DNA from: Chrysogorgia sp. JL179-B06
Taxonomy: Eukaryota > Cnidaria > Anthozoa > Scleralcyonacea > Chrysogorgiidae
Assembly: GCA_035772405.1 (NCBI GenBank)
Contig: JAYKKM010000142.1
Span: 2,260,501-2,324,500, forward strand
Length of the DNA stretch: 64,000 bases
Direction: 5' to 3'
The notes beneath the pieces were generated by a model that had not been told where the DNA came from, ran no database searches, and saw nothing but the letters and a program-made list of their open reading frames with translations. Shown here piece after piece: positions 26,206-35,718 of this stretch. The first letter of the stretch is position 1; each line of letters starts with the position of its first letter. Both the position numbers and the translations under genes were made by a program.

Positions 26206-26660
26206 GTAAGCTCCGACTGTTGTAAGCTCCGACTGTTGTAAGCTCCGACTGTTGTAAGCTCCGACTGTTGTAAGCTCCGACTGTTGTAAGCTCCGACTGT
26301 TGTAAGCTCCGACTGTTGTAAGCTTCGACTGTTGTAAGCTTCGACTGTTGTAAGCTTCGACTGTTGTAAGCTTCGACTGTTGTAAGCTTCGACTGTTGAA
26401 AGCTTCGACTGTTGTAAGCTTCGACTGTTGTAAGCTTCGACTGTTGTAAGCTTCGACTGTTGTAAGCTTCGACTGTTGTAAGCTTCGACTGTTGTAAGCT
26501 TCGACTGTTGTAAGCTTCGACTGTTGTAAGCTTCGACTGTTGTAAGCTTCGACTGTTGTAAGCTTCGACTGTTGTAAGCTTCGACTGTTGTAAGCTTCGA
26601 CTGTTGTAAGCTTCGACTGTTGTAAGCTTCGACTGTTGTAAGCTTCGACTGTTGTAAGAA
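26206..26660. repeat. 16-bp tandem repeat, AAGCTTCGACTGTTGT type
   Basis: About 28 copies. The first seven or so read AAGCTCCGACTGTTGT and the rest AAGCTTCGACTGTTGT. The unit is the 21-bp unit without its GCAAA segment, so this end looks like an ancestral or collapsed form of the array. One copy carries TTGAA in place of TTGTA near 26,399. Confidence 0.95.
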
Positions 26661-27157
26661 TTAGTAAAGATTGAACGTAAAATTAGTAAAGATGCCGGAG
26701 TTGAAGTGAAATAAAGAAGAAACCCAAAGAAATAAAATGAGAACTGAAGCCTCCGCATAATAATAGTCCACCCATGTTATCTATCAAAATATGTTGCGAA
26801 ACAGGTTTTTACAAATCCTTGCCCCTGTAACAGCACATTTAATTTCCTGAATGGTAGGATAGCGTCTCACCGGCAATTACAATTTTACTTCCATGAGGAT
26901 GCAAAACAATGTGAATCTGTTGCTTTTACTCTATTATAAACGAAGGTTTTGTAATGATGAATGAGGATAAACATCAACAACATACGTCATATGTACGCTC
27001 TGCTATTAAATTAAGCGGAAACATAAGTTGAGCTTGTGAGAATGAATGGTTCCTTTCCTCGCGCGCGTATTTTCGCTCTCTTTAGCCGCCATAGAAACAA
27101 ATTCGTCTTTAAAATATCTCTAGCAATAATCAAGAAACACTGACAGACTTGTAGTAG
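26660..27157. repeat. 498-bp direct repeat, copy 1
   Basis: This segment recurs at 28,236-29,217 with only scattered substitutions; the second copy also contains a LINE insertion. It starts at the edge of the 16-bp array and ends with GACTTGTAGTAG, after which the two copies diverge. It does not start TG or end CA and no primer-binding site follows it, so it is not obviously an LTR. No coding potential shared by both copies was found. Confidence 0.85.
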
Positions 27158-27225
27158 GACTTGTAGTCTAGTGGGATATGCGAAATACAATTCTGTTAAG
27201 ATATAATATACTGTAGTGTACTTAC

Positions 27226-27530
27226 TTGAATAATTGATTCCATTGCCATCAAATCCAGTATTGCACTCACAATAAAGCCACTTTCAATAGAATTAACACA
27301 GGTGGAATTCATATTGCATAAAGAAGAATTGGAATTGTCTGCTAAATAAATAAAGTAAGATGAATGTTATGGTTGAAAAAGCCTTCTCTAAATTTATCAA
27401 TGTACTTGCTTGTACAATTGGTTCTATTGACATTAAATCCGCTATTGCACTCACAATCAAGAGATTTTCAGTAGATTGAATAAAAGTAGCAATATGGCAT
27501 AAAGAACCATATTGCAATTGTTTGAACAAC
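27226..27530 (-). pseudogene. Two decayed EGF-like domain exons
   Basis: The minus strand at 27,343-27,226 reads SSLCNMNSTCVNSIESGF and then, after a one-base loss, an EGF C-terminal half with CECNTGFDGNGIN, followed by a donor-like GTAAGT. The second segment, 27,528-27,412, has a broken first half and then DCECNSGFNVNRTNC, followed by GCAAGT. The pattern CxxxxxCxNxxxxFxCECxxGFxG is that of EGF-like domains. These are the same family as the copies inside the satellite at 8,750-9,278, so both probably derive from one EGF-repeat gene or gene cluster. Frameshifts and one stop make expression unlikely. Confidence 0.5.
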
Positions 27531-27708
27531 GAACAAATAACGAACAGCAAACAAGTCTTTGAACGACCACATTAGGCACCTGAATATCTAAGGCGCAGCG
27601 ACCTCGCGACCTGTCCCTGAAAACGTCAACAAACAGCGCGAATTTAAGCATTTGAAAGAATCGATGGTAAATCGACACGTATTTGATGTTTGAAGCTTGT
27701 TTTATTAC

Positions 27709-27812
27709 CTTCAAACGGTCCAGTTCTGCGAAAACGATTGTAGTGTTTGAGTTGAAGTCACCATCAAGGAACAGCTCTCTTCTCAGCGAGTTGACGTTGT
27801 CGTGAAGAAGTG
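27709..27812 (-). other. Possible host exon upstream of the EGF-like remains
   Basis: The minus strand is open from about 27,812 to 27,709 and encodes a segment containing NVNSLRRELFLDGDFNSN. It is followed by a good splice donor (AAG|GTAATA at 27,709/27,708). A candidate acceptor (CTCTGAG) lies just upstream, after a stop codon in the same frame. Position and strand fit an exon preceding the EGF-like exons at 27,530-27,226. I do not recognise the domain. It could also be a chance open stretch. Confidence 0.3.
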
Positions 27813-28235
27813 AAAATGCTCAGAGTTGCGTTATAAACAGAACTAGAACGACGTTGAGAATACTCTTGGGACTACGAATTAGTCATTCTGTTTGTTTCGC
27901 ATGAAAAATCTTTGTCTCAAAAAAAATCTTTGTCTAAATGGTCTGTCCTCTGGGACAGTTGAACTTGTCAAAATATGCAAATTTGTAGATGTCTGCGTCA
28001 GATACTACGCTGTGTACGAAGTTGATTTTAAGCTTTAGACCGAAGAAAATACGAGCAGTAAGTTTGTAAAATGTCATAAAACGAACCTCGTTTCATTACC
28101 CGCCAGAAATACAAGAACACTCCAGATCTTATACATAAAAATCCTTCCAATGATAACAGCTATTTGACGATAGTACGCTAACAAAATAGTTTAACAGATG
28201 AATTTTGCATCCCTGCTTCTGCGCCTGAACGTAAA
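27813..28235. other. Intergenic DNA with no recognised feature
   Basis: This is unique sequence between the possible exon and the second copy of the 498-bp direct repeat. I see no open frame, RNA gene or repeat in it. Confidence 0.5.
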
Positions 28236-29217
28236 ATTAGTAAAGATTGAACGTAAAATTAGTAAAGATGCCGGAGTTGAAGTGAAATAAAGAAGAAACC
28301 CAAAGAAATAAAATGAGAACTGAAGCCTCCGCATAATAATAGTCCACCCATGTTATCTATCAAAATATGTTGCGAAACAGGTTTTTACAAATCCTCGCCC
28401 CTGTAACAGCACATTTAATTTCCTCAATGGTAGGATAGCGTCTCACCGGCAATTACAATTTTACTTCCATGAGGATGCAAAACAATGTGAATCTGTTGCT
28501 TTTACTCTATTATAAACGCAGGTTTTGTAATGATGAATGAGGATAAACATCAACAACATACGTCATATGTACGCTCTGCTATTAAATTAAGCGGAAACGT
28601 AAGTTGAGCTTGTGAGAATGAATGGTTCCTTTAAAGGATCGTATACAAATTACTGTTACTGACATATAAAGCACTGAATAGTCTAGCTCCTCAATATATA
28701 TCTGACCTTATTAACATTTATGTACCTAGCCGTAATCTCCGGTCAGCACAGAGTAAACAATTAGTTTTAGAAAGTTTTAATTTACGTACATACGGTTTTA
28801 GGGCTTTTTCACATGCTGTACCTTTAGAGTGGAATGCTCTGCCGCAGCAAATGAGGTTCGCTACATCTCTATCAAGTTTTAAAAACCAACTTAAGACCTA
28901 CCTTTTTGAGAAAGCATATGAACTGTAAATAATTACTTTTATTTTTAGATTCTTAGATATATAGATTTTAAACTATTTTGAATTCCTTGTAAACCACCAC
29001 AATGTAATGGTAACGGTTTTTAGAGTTTTGTAAAGCGCTATTGGGCAATGTATTTTATTGGAAATAGCGCTATATAAATAAATAAATATTATTATTATTA
29101 TTATTATTCCTTTCCTCGCGCGCGTATTTTCGCTCTCTTTAGCCGCCATAGAAACAAATTCGTCTTTAAACAAATATCTCTAGAAATAATCAAGAGACAC
29201 TGACAGACTTGTAGTAG
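28236..29217. repeat. 498-bp direct repeat, copy 2, split by a LINE tail
   Basis: It matches 26,660-27,157. The match is interrupted between 28,632 and 29,107 by a LINE fragment and resumes through GACTTGTAGTAG at 29,217, exactly where a BEL/Pao LTR begins. The uninterrupted first copy serves as the empty-site allele for both insertions. Confidence 0.85.
28633..29106 (+). mobile_element. 5'-truncated LINE (CR1/L2-like) 3' end
   Basis: The frame from about 28,655 to 28,928 encodes the C-terminal end of a non-LTR reverse transcriptase. It contains YKALNSLAPQYISDLI, then TYGFRAFSHAVPLEWNALP, then SSFKNQLKTYLFEKAY and a TAA stop. This tail motif is typical of CR1/L2-type LINEs in aquatic animals. 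A 3' UTR ending in GCGCTATATAAATAAATAAA and an ATT microsatellite follows. The fragment is flanked by a 7-bp target-site duplication, TTCCTTT (28,626-28,632 and 29,107-29,113). The empty site is seen in the first direct-repeat copy. It is 5'-truncated and so inactive. Confidence 0.9.
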
Positions 29218-29476
29218 TGTTGGAAACTGTCCGACAATAAGTTAATCGGGATATGGGGACTATGATATATTATATCACGCGACGCACAATTGCCGGAAGT
29301 CTGTTATCACTCCGGCGTATTGTAATAGTATACGGTGTTATAGTGAACTGTGTGAGTCTAGACCGAAAGAGAGTGAGTTAAATAAAGGATAGGTAAAAGG
29401 TTTTGCGTTGTGACATTCAGTGAACTATAAACGGTGAGATATTTTAGGAAGCGTGTTCTACCACGTTTTCGACACA
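29218..29476 (+). repeat. Probable 5' LTR of a BEL/Pao element
   Basis: The segment begins TGTTGGAAAC and ends GACACA just before a candidate primer-binding site. It starts exactly where the 498-bp direct-repeat homology stops, as expected for an insertion. No second LTR is seen in the window, so its length is inferred only from the TG...CA ends and the position of the primer-binding site. Confidence 0.55.
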
Positions 29477-29477
29477 G

Positions 29478-29495
29478 TGGCACCTCCGACGGGAT
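29478..29495 (+). promoter_or_regulatory. Candidate tRNA primer-binding site
   Basis: TGGCACCTCCGACGGGAT follows the LTR by one base. Its complement ends in TGCCA preceded by a T-arm-like ATCCCGTC, as in a tRNA 3' end. The tRNA species was not identified. Confidence 0.45.
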
Positions 29496-29521
29496 CTAAG
29501 GATCGTAAATAGCAACTCGCG

Positions 29522-30148
29522 ATGGAGAAACTATTGACAGAGCTTAACGCAAAACTTAAAACGCTTAATTTTCGAATCGGGAAAACCAATGAAACCCTGG
29601 AGAAGAACGACCGATTGGCCACACAACGCCAAATAACATCATTAGAAAACATGACCGAAGCAATTACAACGCTTAAAGAAACGATAGAGGAGAAGAAGTT
29701 CGCCAAAGGAGAAACAGAAGAGGTTGTAAGAGAATGGGCGAGCGAGACAGAATCAACTATCAACAAGGCAGATCAGTGTATCAAGGACCTGACAAATCAA
29801 ACCCAAATAATCGATCGCGATTTAAAACAGGCCACCGCATTTCAAGATCACAAACAGGCGATGGAACTTGAAGAAAATAAACTCCGTGTTCAACGAGAAG
29901 CCACCGAGAGAGCTCACGCTGAACAATTGGATTTCGAAAAAAAGCGGCTCGAACTACAACAACAACACGCACCATCGAAGCCAGACACGCAATCAGGCAG
30001 CAACAGTGGGGCTATAAGAATGCCAAAACTTGAAATTACCAAGTTCAATGGGACATCCCAAGACTGGTTATACCTTGAATTTATTGTCCACACTGCAAAA
30101 AATAAAATTCTTGTTTTAAGAAGAAAAAAACTTGTTTTAAGAAAATAA
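29522..30148 (+). pseudogene. Truncated BEL/Pao gag
   Basis: The ATG at 29,522 opens a frame of 208 codons. The first 150 or so residues are a charged coiled-coil (KTLNFRIGKTNETLEKN, later RATERAHAEQLDFEKKRLEL). Then comes RMPKLEITKFNGTSQDW, which matches the start of the conserved gag domain of BEL/Pao elements (LPKLxLxKFxGDxxxW). Homology stops at about 30,066 and the remaining residues are unrelated A-rich sequence, so the element is truncated inside gag. No protease, reverse transcriptase or integrase follows. It lies 45 bp downstream of the LTR, the normal arrangement. The family assignment rests on that motif and the LTR context. Confidence 0.75.
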
Positions 30149-30443
30149 GTCTTAAAATAAGAAATATTTTCTTGTCCCATACACATGATAATTTATCTTG
30201 TCAAGATTATCCTTAAATTAAAAAGCATCCACCGATTGTGTTCAAACAAACCAGCTTGGGCCAGACAGGACACACTTAATGACTCAAGAGACTGCCATTT
30301 TGATAATTGTTTTAACGCTTTCCCTTTACATACAGACTAAACTACACCATTTGTAGACCATTTGTATATATGGAAACAATGCAACATATAGTGACAAAAG
30401 GCCTGGAGATGAAAAGACCATAAACTGAAAATGGTACCTGTAT
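30149..30443. other. Spacer between truncated gag and the YR retroelement
   Basis: A-rich sequence with repeated CTTGTTTTAAGAA-type words (30,108-30,170), possibly the edge of a MITE that replaced the rest of gag. No gene is visible. Confidence 0.4.
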
Positions 30444-30612
30444 TTGGATTTATGCAATAAATAATATTAATACAGACGGTGTAGCGTGTTGTTCCTATAG
30501 GGGGCATGGGCTATTGACAGGAGGGGCCTGTTAGTATGACGTAATTGTGGCTCTCACCCGGGTAACCTCGAGGTTTTCCCGCCAAAGCTCAACAACCTCT
30601 TCGTCTGAACAG
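30444..30612 (+). repeat. Split direct repeat A1
   Basis: It matches 34,555-34,727 (TTGGATTTATGCAATAAATA at the start, CTTCGTCTGAACAG at the end) with a few substitutions and a 4-bp indel. It forms the left end of the YR retroelement. Confidence 0.85.
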
Positions 30613-31021
30613 ATTTTACTTTCTCGCATGAGCAGTTCTCGGTTGTTTGCCCCGTTTATCATGCAACAGCCAGTCTACCGTTACCGTTGATCAAGTGGCC
30701 GACCTCATGGACAACACTGCGCCTCCAAAAGTGCCCTCGGACTCGCTACAACCTATATCGTCGGTCACAACAACTTCGTCGATAAACACCAGCTTCGACT
30801 GCCGCTTCCTCATGTTCGCTAGTTCTTCCAGTGCTGAGCAGTGCCGAGTCTTGGCTACCTCGTCTTCGCCAACCGTGTCATTCGAATTTCCACTCCGCGT
30901 TTCGGGAAAAGTCCTGTGGGGTATAAAAGGGGTTCCTTCGTCGAGTTGGTATAGGGGCTTCATCGCGGCCATTATTATATTATTTGTTCTACGGGCCTTG
31001 CTTTCCCACGTAGTTCCATAA

Positions 31022-32640
31022 CGATGCTGTCCGGTATTTGCTGTTTTTAAAAGCAGCGGCGAGCTGTTTATCGGCTACGATCAGCGCCTGTCGCGCTCGC
31101 CTTGACCCGGGTAAGTCTTTGAAGAGATTTTGGCGCCATTAGTGATGGCAAGAACAAAGCGGTAGCTCTCAAGGTAAGCCGTTTCATTGACTCCATGTGA
31201 GTTTATGCAGTTTGAACACGGTGACGTTACAATAACCAAGGTTCTCAGCTAGATTGTTTTAACAGTGGATACCCAATGTTGCTTCGGTTTATGTGGGTGA
31301 GATTACCCAATATTGTTGAGTTGTCGGAAATACGCCCAATTTCACGTTTATTCGTTATTACGTTTATTCCTAATAGTATAAACTCACACCACAATCACAG
31401 CTTTCTCTCAATAATACTCGACATGTTGACATAGATCACATCACTTACTTATTAAAGTATCTAGGTTGCATACCCTTGTTTATATGGTTTGTTGGTACGC
31501 GTATTCATTAATATTTATGCTCGGTTATCTGGGGAACCGCAGTCCCTCTGCTCTTTTTCTCCAAAGTGTTTTTATTACAAATTGGCCCTAGTACTATCAC
31601 CCTATTGCTATTAAATGCTTGTTGCCTTGTTTATATGGTTTGTTAAAGTGCAAGTGCCTTGCTGTTGCACGTCATTGTTACCTTATTCTTGCTGTGGACT
31701 GTGCTATTTGCATTGTGTGATTTATTACCTTTGCTACCTTAAAGATATCCACTTCACTTTGATCGGTGATAACTTACATGCTTATTAACCTATTACTGCA
31801 TGTGCTGTATATATATATATGTTTTTGTTTGTCCTTTTTTAGAATGCTTATTACCATTACTCTATTAATGCTATGTTGTGCTACTTGCATCTGTGGGGTG
31901 CCGGTTACTTTATTACTGCATGCTATAGTGTATGGTTTCTCCAAAGTGCTTATTGCCTTCACCATTGTTAACATTACATTTAATGCCATATTATCCCCCC
32001 CCCCCCCATTGCTTTATCCTGCAATTGCATCTGTTTCGATTGCTTGTTGCATTATTACTGCTGGCCATAAATAAAATGTATTCAGTTTGCTTGCCAGTAT
32101 GCTGTCTGTTTGTTCAGAATACTCAGTGCCTTATTACCATCACTCTATTGCTGTGTTGTGCTACTGGCATATGTGTAGGTTGCGTTATCGCTGCTTCCTA
32201 TATGTTTTGTCTTATCATCTGTATCTATAAGGTTTTTCGAGGGTTCTGACCTTATATAGGCATCATTTGGGCATTACAAGCCCACGTTAAGTAAGGGATG
32301 GCCCCGACCAGGTTCCTACAATGGTAACGCCTCATTGTTCACAGCGCTATTCTTTCAGACTCGCCTGCTGCAAGTCTCCTGCAGCAAGTCACCAATTGGA
32401 CTACTGTGCCATTATCCAGTCCTCCCCATCAGCTTCCTCCTTCAGTCACTGCATGTTTAGGGCAAAAGGATGCGAGCTTCTTGGTTTCTCTTGGTACGCG
32501 TATTCATGATTTACGGTCTCTGATCCTCAATTGAACTGGCTATGTGTATTGTTGAACTCATTGCTGCGGACAACACTCACCCTGTGATGCAAGCTTACCA
32601 GTCTGATCCTGGCCAACCTGTCGCTTCCAAACGCAATCAA
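31022..32640 (+). other. Internal region of the YR element with no clear gene
   Basis: This is non-coding or heavily decayed sequence. A segment of about 57 bp is repeated at 31,849-31,905 and 32,131-32,187 (TTATTACCATYACTCTATT), and GTTTATATGGTTTGTT recurs near 31,478 and 31,629. A poly-C tract lies at 31,998-32,007. No domain was recognised. Confidence 0.45.
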
Positions 32641-34010
32641 CCTGACAACTGATGCCGATACTTGACCTGTCCTCTCCGCAAGATCCCCTATTCCATGCAC
32701 CATGTGTCTGTCGACGACACCATCTGGGAACTCATGTTGCTCGGTCCAGGAGTGCTTGTGGCCAAATTTGACGTCAAGGTGGCCTACCAGAACATCCCGC
32801 TATTTGAGTGTCGGGGAGATACCCACAGGAAGTGGTAGCTCCATTTGCTGTTTGAACATTGAGGAGATACCCACAGGAAATGGTGACCTCGCATCCCATT
32901 GTAACGTTGGGGAGATACCCACCGGTAGTGGTGACCCCATATGCCATTTTAATGTTGGGGAGATACCCATGGGAAGTGGTGACCTCATATGCCAGTGTAA
33001 TATTGAGGAGATACCCACAGGAAGTGGTGACCTCATATGCCATTGTAACGTTGGGGAGATACCTACAGGAAGTGGTGACCTCATATATGCCATTGTAACG
33101 TTGGGGAGATATCCACAGGAAGTGGTGACCCCAAATGCCATTCTAATGTTGGGGAGATACCCACGGGAAGTGGTGACCTCATATACCATGTAACGTTGAG
33201 GAGATACCCACAGAAAGTGGTGACCTCATATACCATGTAACGTTGGGGAGATACCCACAGGAAGTGGTGACCTCATATGCCATGTACATTGGGGAGATAC
33301 CCACAGGAAGTTGTGACCTCTATGCCATTGTAACGTTGGGGAGATACCCACAGGAAGTGGTGACCCCAAATGCCATTTTAATGTTGGGGAGATACCCACG
33401 GGAAGTGGTGACCTCATATGCCAGTGTAATGTTGGGGAGATACCCACAGGAAGTGGTGACTTCATTCACCCAACCGACCACTTTTGCTTCGGAATGTTCT
33501 GGCGAGAGCAATTTTATGTTGACCTAGTCCTACCCTTCGGTTTACGTTCGATTCCATTGATCCGACTCCACCCCTATTTGTTCGACACCATTGCCTCAGT
33601 GGTTCACTGGATTCACAGACTCCCACCAGTGTCAGTCATACGTCTCAACGGCCTTTCAAACCTTCAAACGACTCGGCCTTCCTCTTCACCCAACCCAACG
33701 GGAGGGCCCCGCTAACAATGCTGATGTTTTAATCTGTTTTTAGGTATAGAGCTAGATTCCATTGCTTCTACAGCTCGACTCCAATGATAAATTGCAGCGC
33801 ATTCTACGGCTCCGTGGTCCAAACTACATGTTCTCTTCCTCTGCAACAACACAGCCCTTGTCTCATTTTCGCTTCCAAGTCAATTCCAGCGTTTAGTCCC
33901 TCAGGCGGGTCTGCATCCTTCCACCATCCCCCTGGCCTTGCTCCTCAGGCTGGTCTCACAACTTGATTTAAGTGTTACGACCTACCAGCTCAGGGTCTGT
34001 CATTATCCAT
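32641..34010 (+). pseudogene. Reverse transcriptase of the YR retroelement, broken
   Basis: Three pieces are in order. At 32,660-32,800 LDLSSPQD and, in another frame, VDDTIWELMLLGPG and AKFDVKVAYQNIP match the palm entry of DIRS/Ngaro RTs. At 33,466-33,640 HPTDHFCFGMFWREQFYVDL and LPFGLRS follow. At about 33,742 GIELDSIASTARL matches the region after the YxDD motif. The YxDD motif itself was not found. Between the first and second pieces lies a 48-bp minisatellite of about 13 copies. At least two frame changes and several stops are present. The enzyme would have copied the element's RNA into DNA. It cannot be functional here. Confidence 0.75.
32815..33465. repeat. 48-bp minisatellite inside the RT pseudogene
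   Basis: About 13 copies of a unit starting GGGGAGATACCCACAGGAAG and ending CATTGTAACGTT, with variants CACGGGAAG and CCCCAAATGCC. It sits exactly between the RT segments AYQNIP and HPTDH, which are nearly adjacent in intact relatives. It therefore expanded within, or was inserted into, the coding sequence. The open frames across it are repeat artefacts. Confidence 0.95.
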
Positions 34011-34218
34011 AAGGGGCTCGCCCGGCAGCCACAGTTTCCGTATTGGGGCGGCTACATTCGCAGCGGTCACGGGCATCCTGGATCACTTGAACAAGACTCT
34101 TGGCCGCTGGTCCATTAATGCAGATCAACGATACATTCGCACACCTCCGGATGTGCTCACCCCGCACAGGTCCTTAGTTAATTGGGGTTGGTTGCTCCTT
34201 CTGGAAGAGGGTTTGTAG
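34010..34218 (+). pseudogene. Tyrosine recombinase C-terminus of the YR retroelement
   Basis: The frame reads GSHSFRIGAATFAA, then LGRWSINADQRYIRTPP. HSFR supplies the HxxR box of tyrosine recombinases and the tyrosine of YIRTPP is at the expected place for the nucleophile. The sequence is typical of the 3' ORF of Ngaro/DIRS elements, in which this recombinase integrates the circular DNA intermediate. Only the last third of the domain is recognisable. The upstream part (33,790-34,010) is too decayed. The frame ends at a TAG near 34,218, just before repeat B1. Confidence 0.8.
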
Positions 34219-34261
34219 GCCTCAAAAACCCTCGCTCCAGCAAGCTGGAGGGGTCGCATTG

Positions 34262-34554
34262 GAGATGGGTTTTCTCGGCCGCGCAAGAAACACCACAAGT
34301 ACCTAACTAGGCAGTAGCGGATTACTGGCCACACTGGAATGCCAGGCCTGGGCAACTTACTGGACTGCCAGGCCTGGGCGTCTCACGGGACAGCCTAGCT
34401 AGCGGGGTGGTGTAATTGATTGCCCGGCTTGAAGCATTCCGTGGGGACTGCGCCCCTCCAAAATAATAGGTACAATGCTATTACTTCTCAGTACTGTATA
34501 TATAAGTGCGGGTTGCATAGCCAGGTATGGTGACTAACACCGGACTGTTATTAA
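34262..34554 (+). repeat. Split direct repeat B1
   Basis: It matches 35,719-36,013 at a handful of differences (start GAGATGGGTTTTCTCGGCC, end CTGTTATTAATT). It contains a doubled AATGCCAGGCCTGGGC / CTGCCAGGCCTGGGC motif and a TATATATAAG box. Confidence 0.9.
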
Positions 34555-34727
34555 TTGGATTTATGCAATAAATAATATTAATACGGACGGTGTAGCGTGT
34601 TGTTCCTATAGGGGGCATGGGCTATTGACAGGAGGGGCCTGTTAGCCAGTATGACGTAATTGTGGCGCTCACCCGGGTAACCTCGAGGTTTTCCCGCCAA
34701 AGCTCAACAACCTCTTCGCCTGAACAG
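34555..34727 (+). repeat. Split direct repeat A2
   Basis: It directly abuts B1 and matches A1 at 30,444-30,612. The B1-A2 junction reads TTATTAATTGGATTTATGCA. Confidence 0.9.
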
Positions 34728-35718
34728 TTTTCCCTCCCACCCTCCCTTGAGTTACTGTTCTCACGACAGGGGGCTCCATCTGCAATACGGGTTCATCTAT
34801 GGGAGCAGTAGCAGCATTTTAGGTGGCGGACCCCCCCCCCCCCAGCACGCTGTTGGCTAAATGCACATCTGCTTGTAGTCGGGACATGGTTCCCTCGACT
34901 GGTCATACAGGACATGGCTCGCTGCAGAGCATCGCGTCTGCCACGGGATGAGGTTTCCATCAGGTTGGGGAGGTGGTTCCCCTGTCAGTTTATGGGTATC
35001 GCTTGCAGGACATGGTTCCTTCGGTAGGCTGAAGGCAGCTGTCAAGGCTGGATGGGCGACAAGGTTCCCTCAGGGGGCATGCACAGGGCATGACATTATT
35101 AGGGTCAAGGTACCCTGGGGTCAAGGTACCCTAGGGTCAAGGCACCCTAGGGTCAAAGTACACTAGGGTCAAGGTACACTAGGCTCAACGTACCCTAGGT
35201 TCAAGGTACCCTAGGGTCAAGGTACCCTAGGGTATGGCATTTTTCAGGGTCTAGGTACCCTATGGTCAAGGTACCCAGGGTCGAGGTACCCTAGGGTCAA
35301 GGTACCCTAGGGTCAAGGTACCCTTCGGAAGGGGACACGGTTCTCCTAGGGCACAGACGGCTGGTCACCGTCTGGACCCTTCGGCTGCAAGCACAGACGC
35401 AGTGAGTCTTGCTTTCCCTGGCATGCCAGGTGATAATTAACTTGATAGGTAATGCATGTATGTGTTGTACCTTTGTGACCTTGCGTATGTGGTGTCTGTG
35501 CCTAAGTAGCCCTGTGTACTTGTATTGTTACTTATGTGTGGCGTATGTGTTGTCACGTGTGCTGTTACTTGTGCGTGGCATAATGTGCTTCTGTTACAGC
35601 CATTCACTCAATTCAGGTTGGTCAGGGATGCTATTCGGTAAGTGTATCGGGAATATCTTGTAGCTTTCTTTATATTTATTCTCCACTATTAGTAGTGTGA
35701 CCTGCAGTCCCCGGGATT
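34728..35718. repeat. Sequence between A2 and B2, with a 16-bp minisatellite
   Basis: From about 35,098 to 35,320 about a dozen imperfect copies of AGGGTCAAGGTACCCT occur. The flanks contain a C14 tract near 34,835 and GT-rich sequence at 35,450-35,590. No gene is recognised. This roughly 1-kb segment separates A2 from B2. Confidence 0.8.

Noticed and set aside
19122..26758. Giant minus-strand ORFs of 2,000-2,470 codons (repeats of ELCLQQS, TVRALLT, SPSFAYN)
   Set aside because: The 21- and 16-bp units lack stop codons in all minus-strand frames, so every frame is open. No codon bias or frame preference is visible.
26660..29217. LTR retrotransposon bounded by the 498-bp direct repeats
   Set aside because: The repeats lack TG/CA ends, primer-binding site and any retroviral coding sequence between them. 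EGF-like remains lie between them instead.
32702..33527. Repeat proteins with GEIPTGSGD or VTTSCGYLPN units
   Set aside because: They are translations of the 48-bp minisatellite in the broken RT, open in several frames on both strands.
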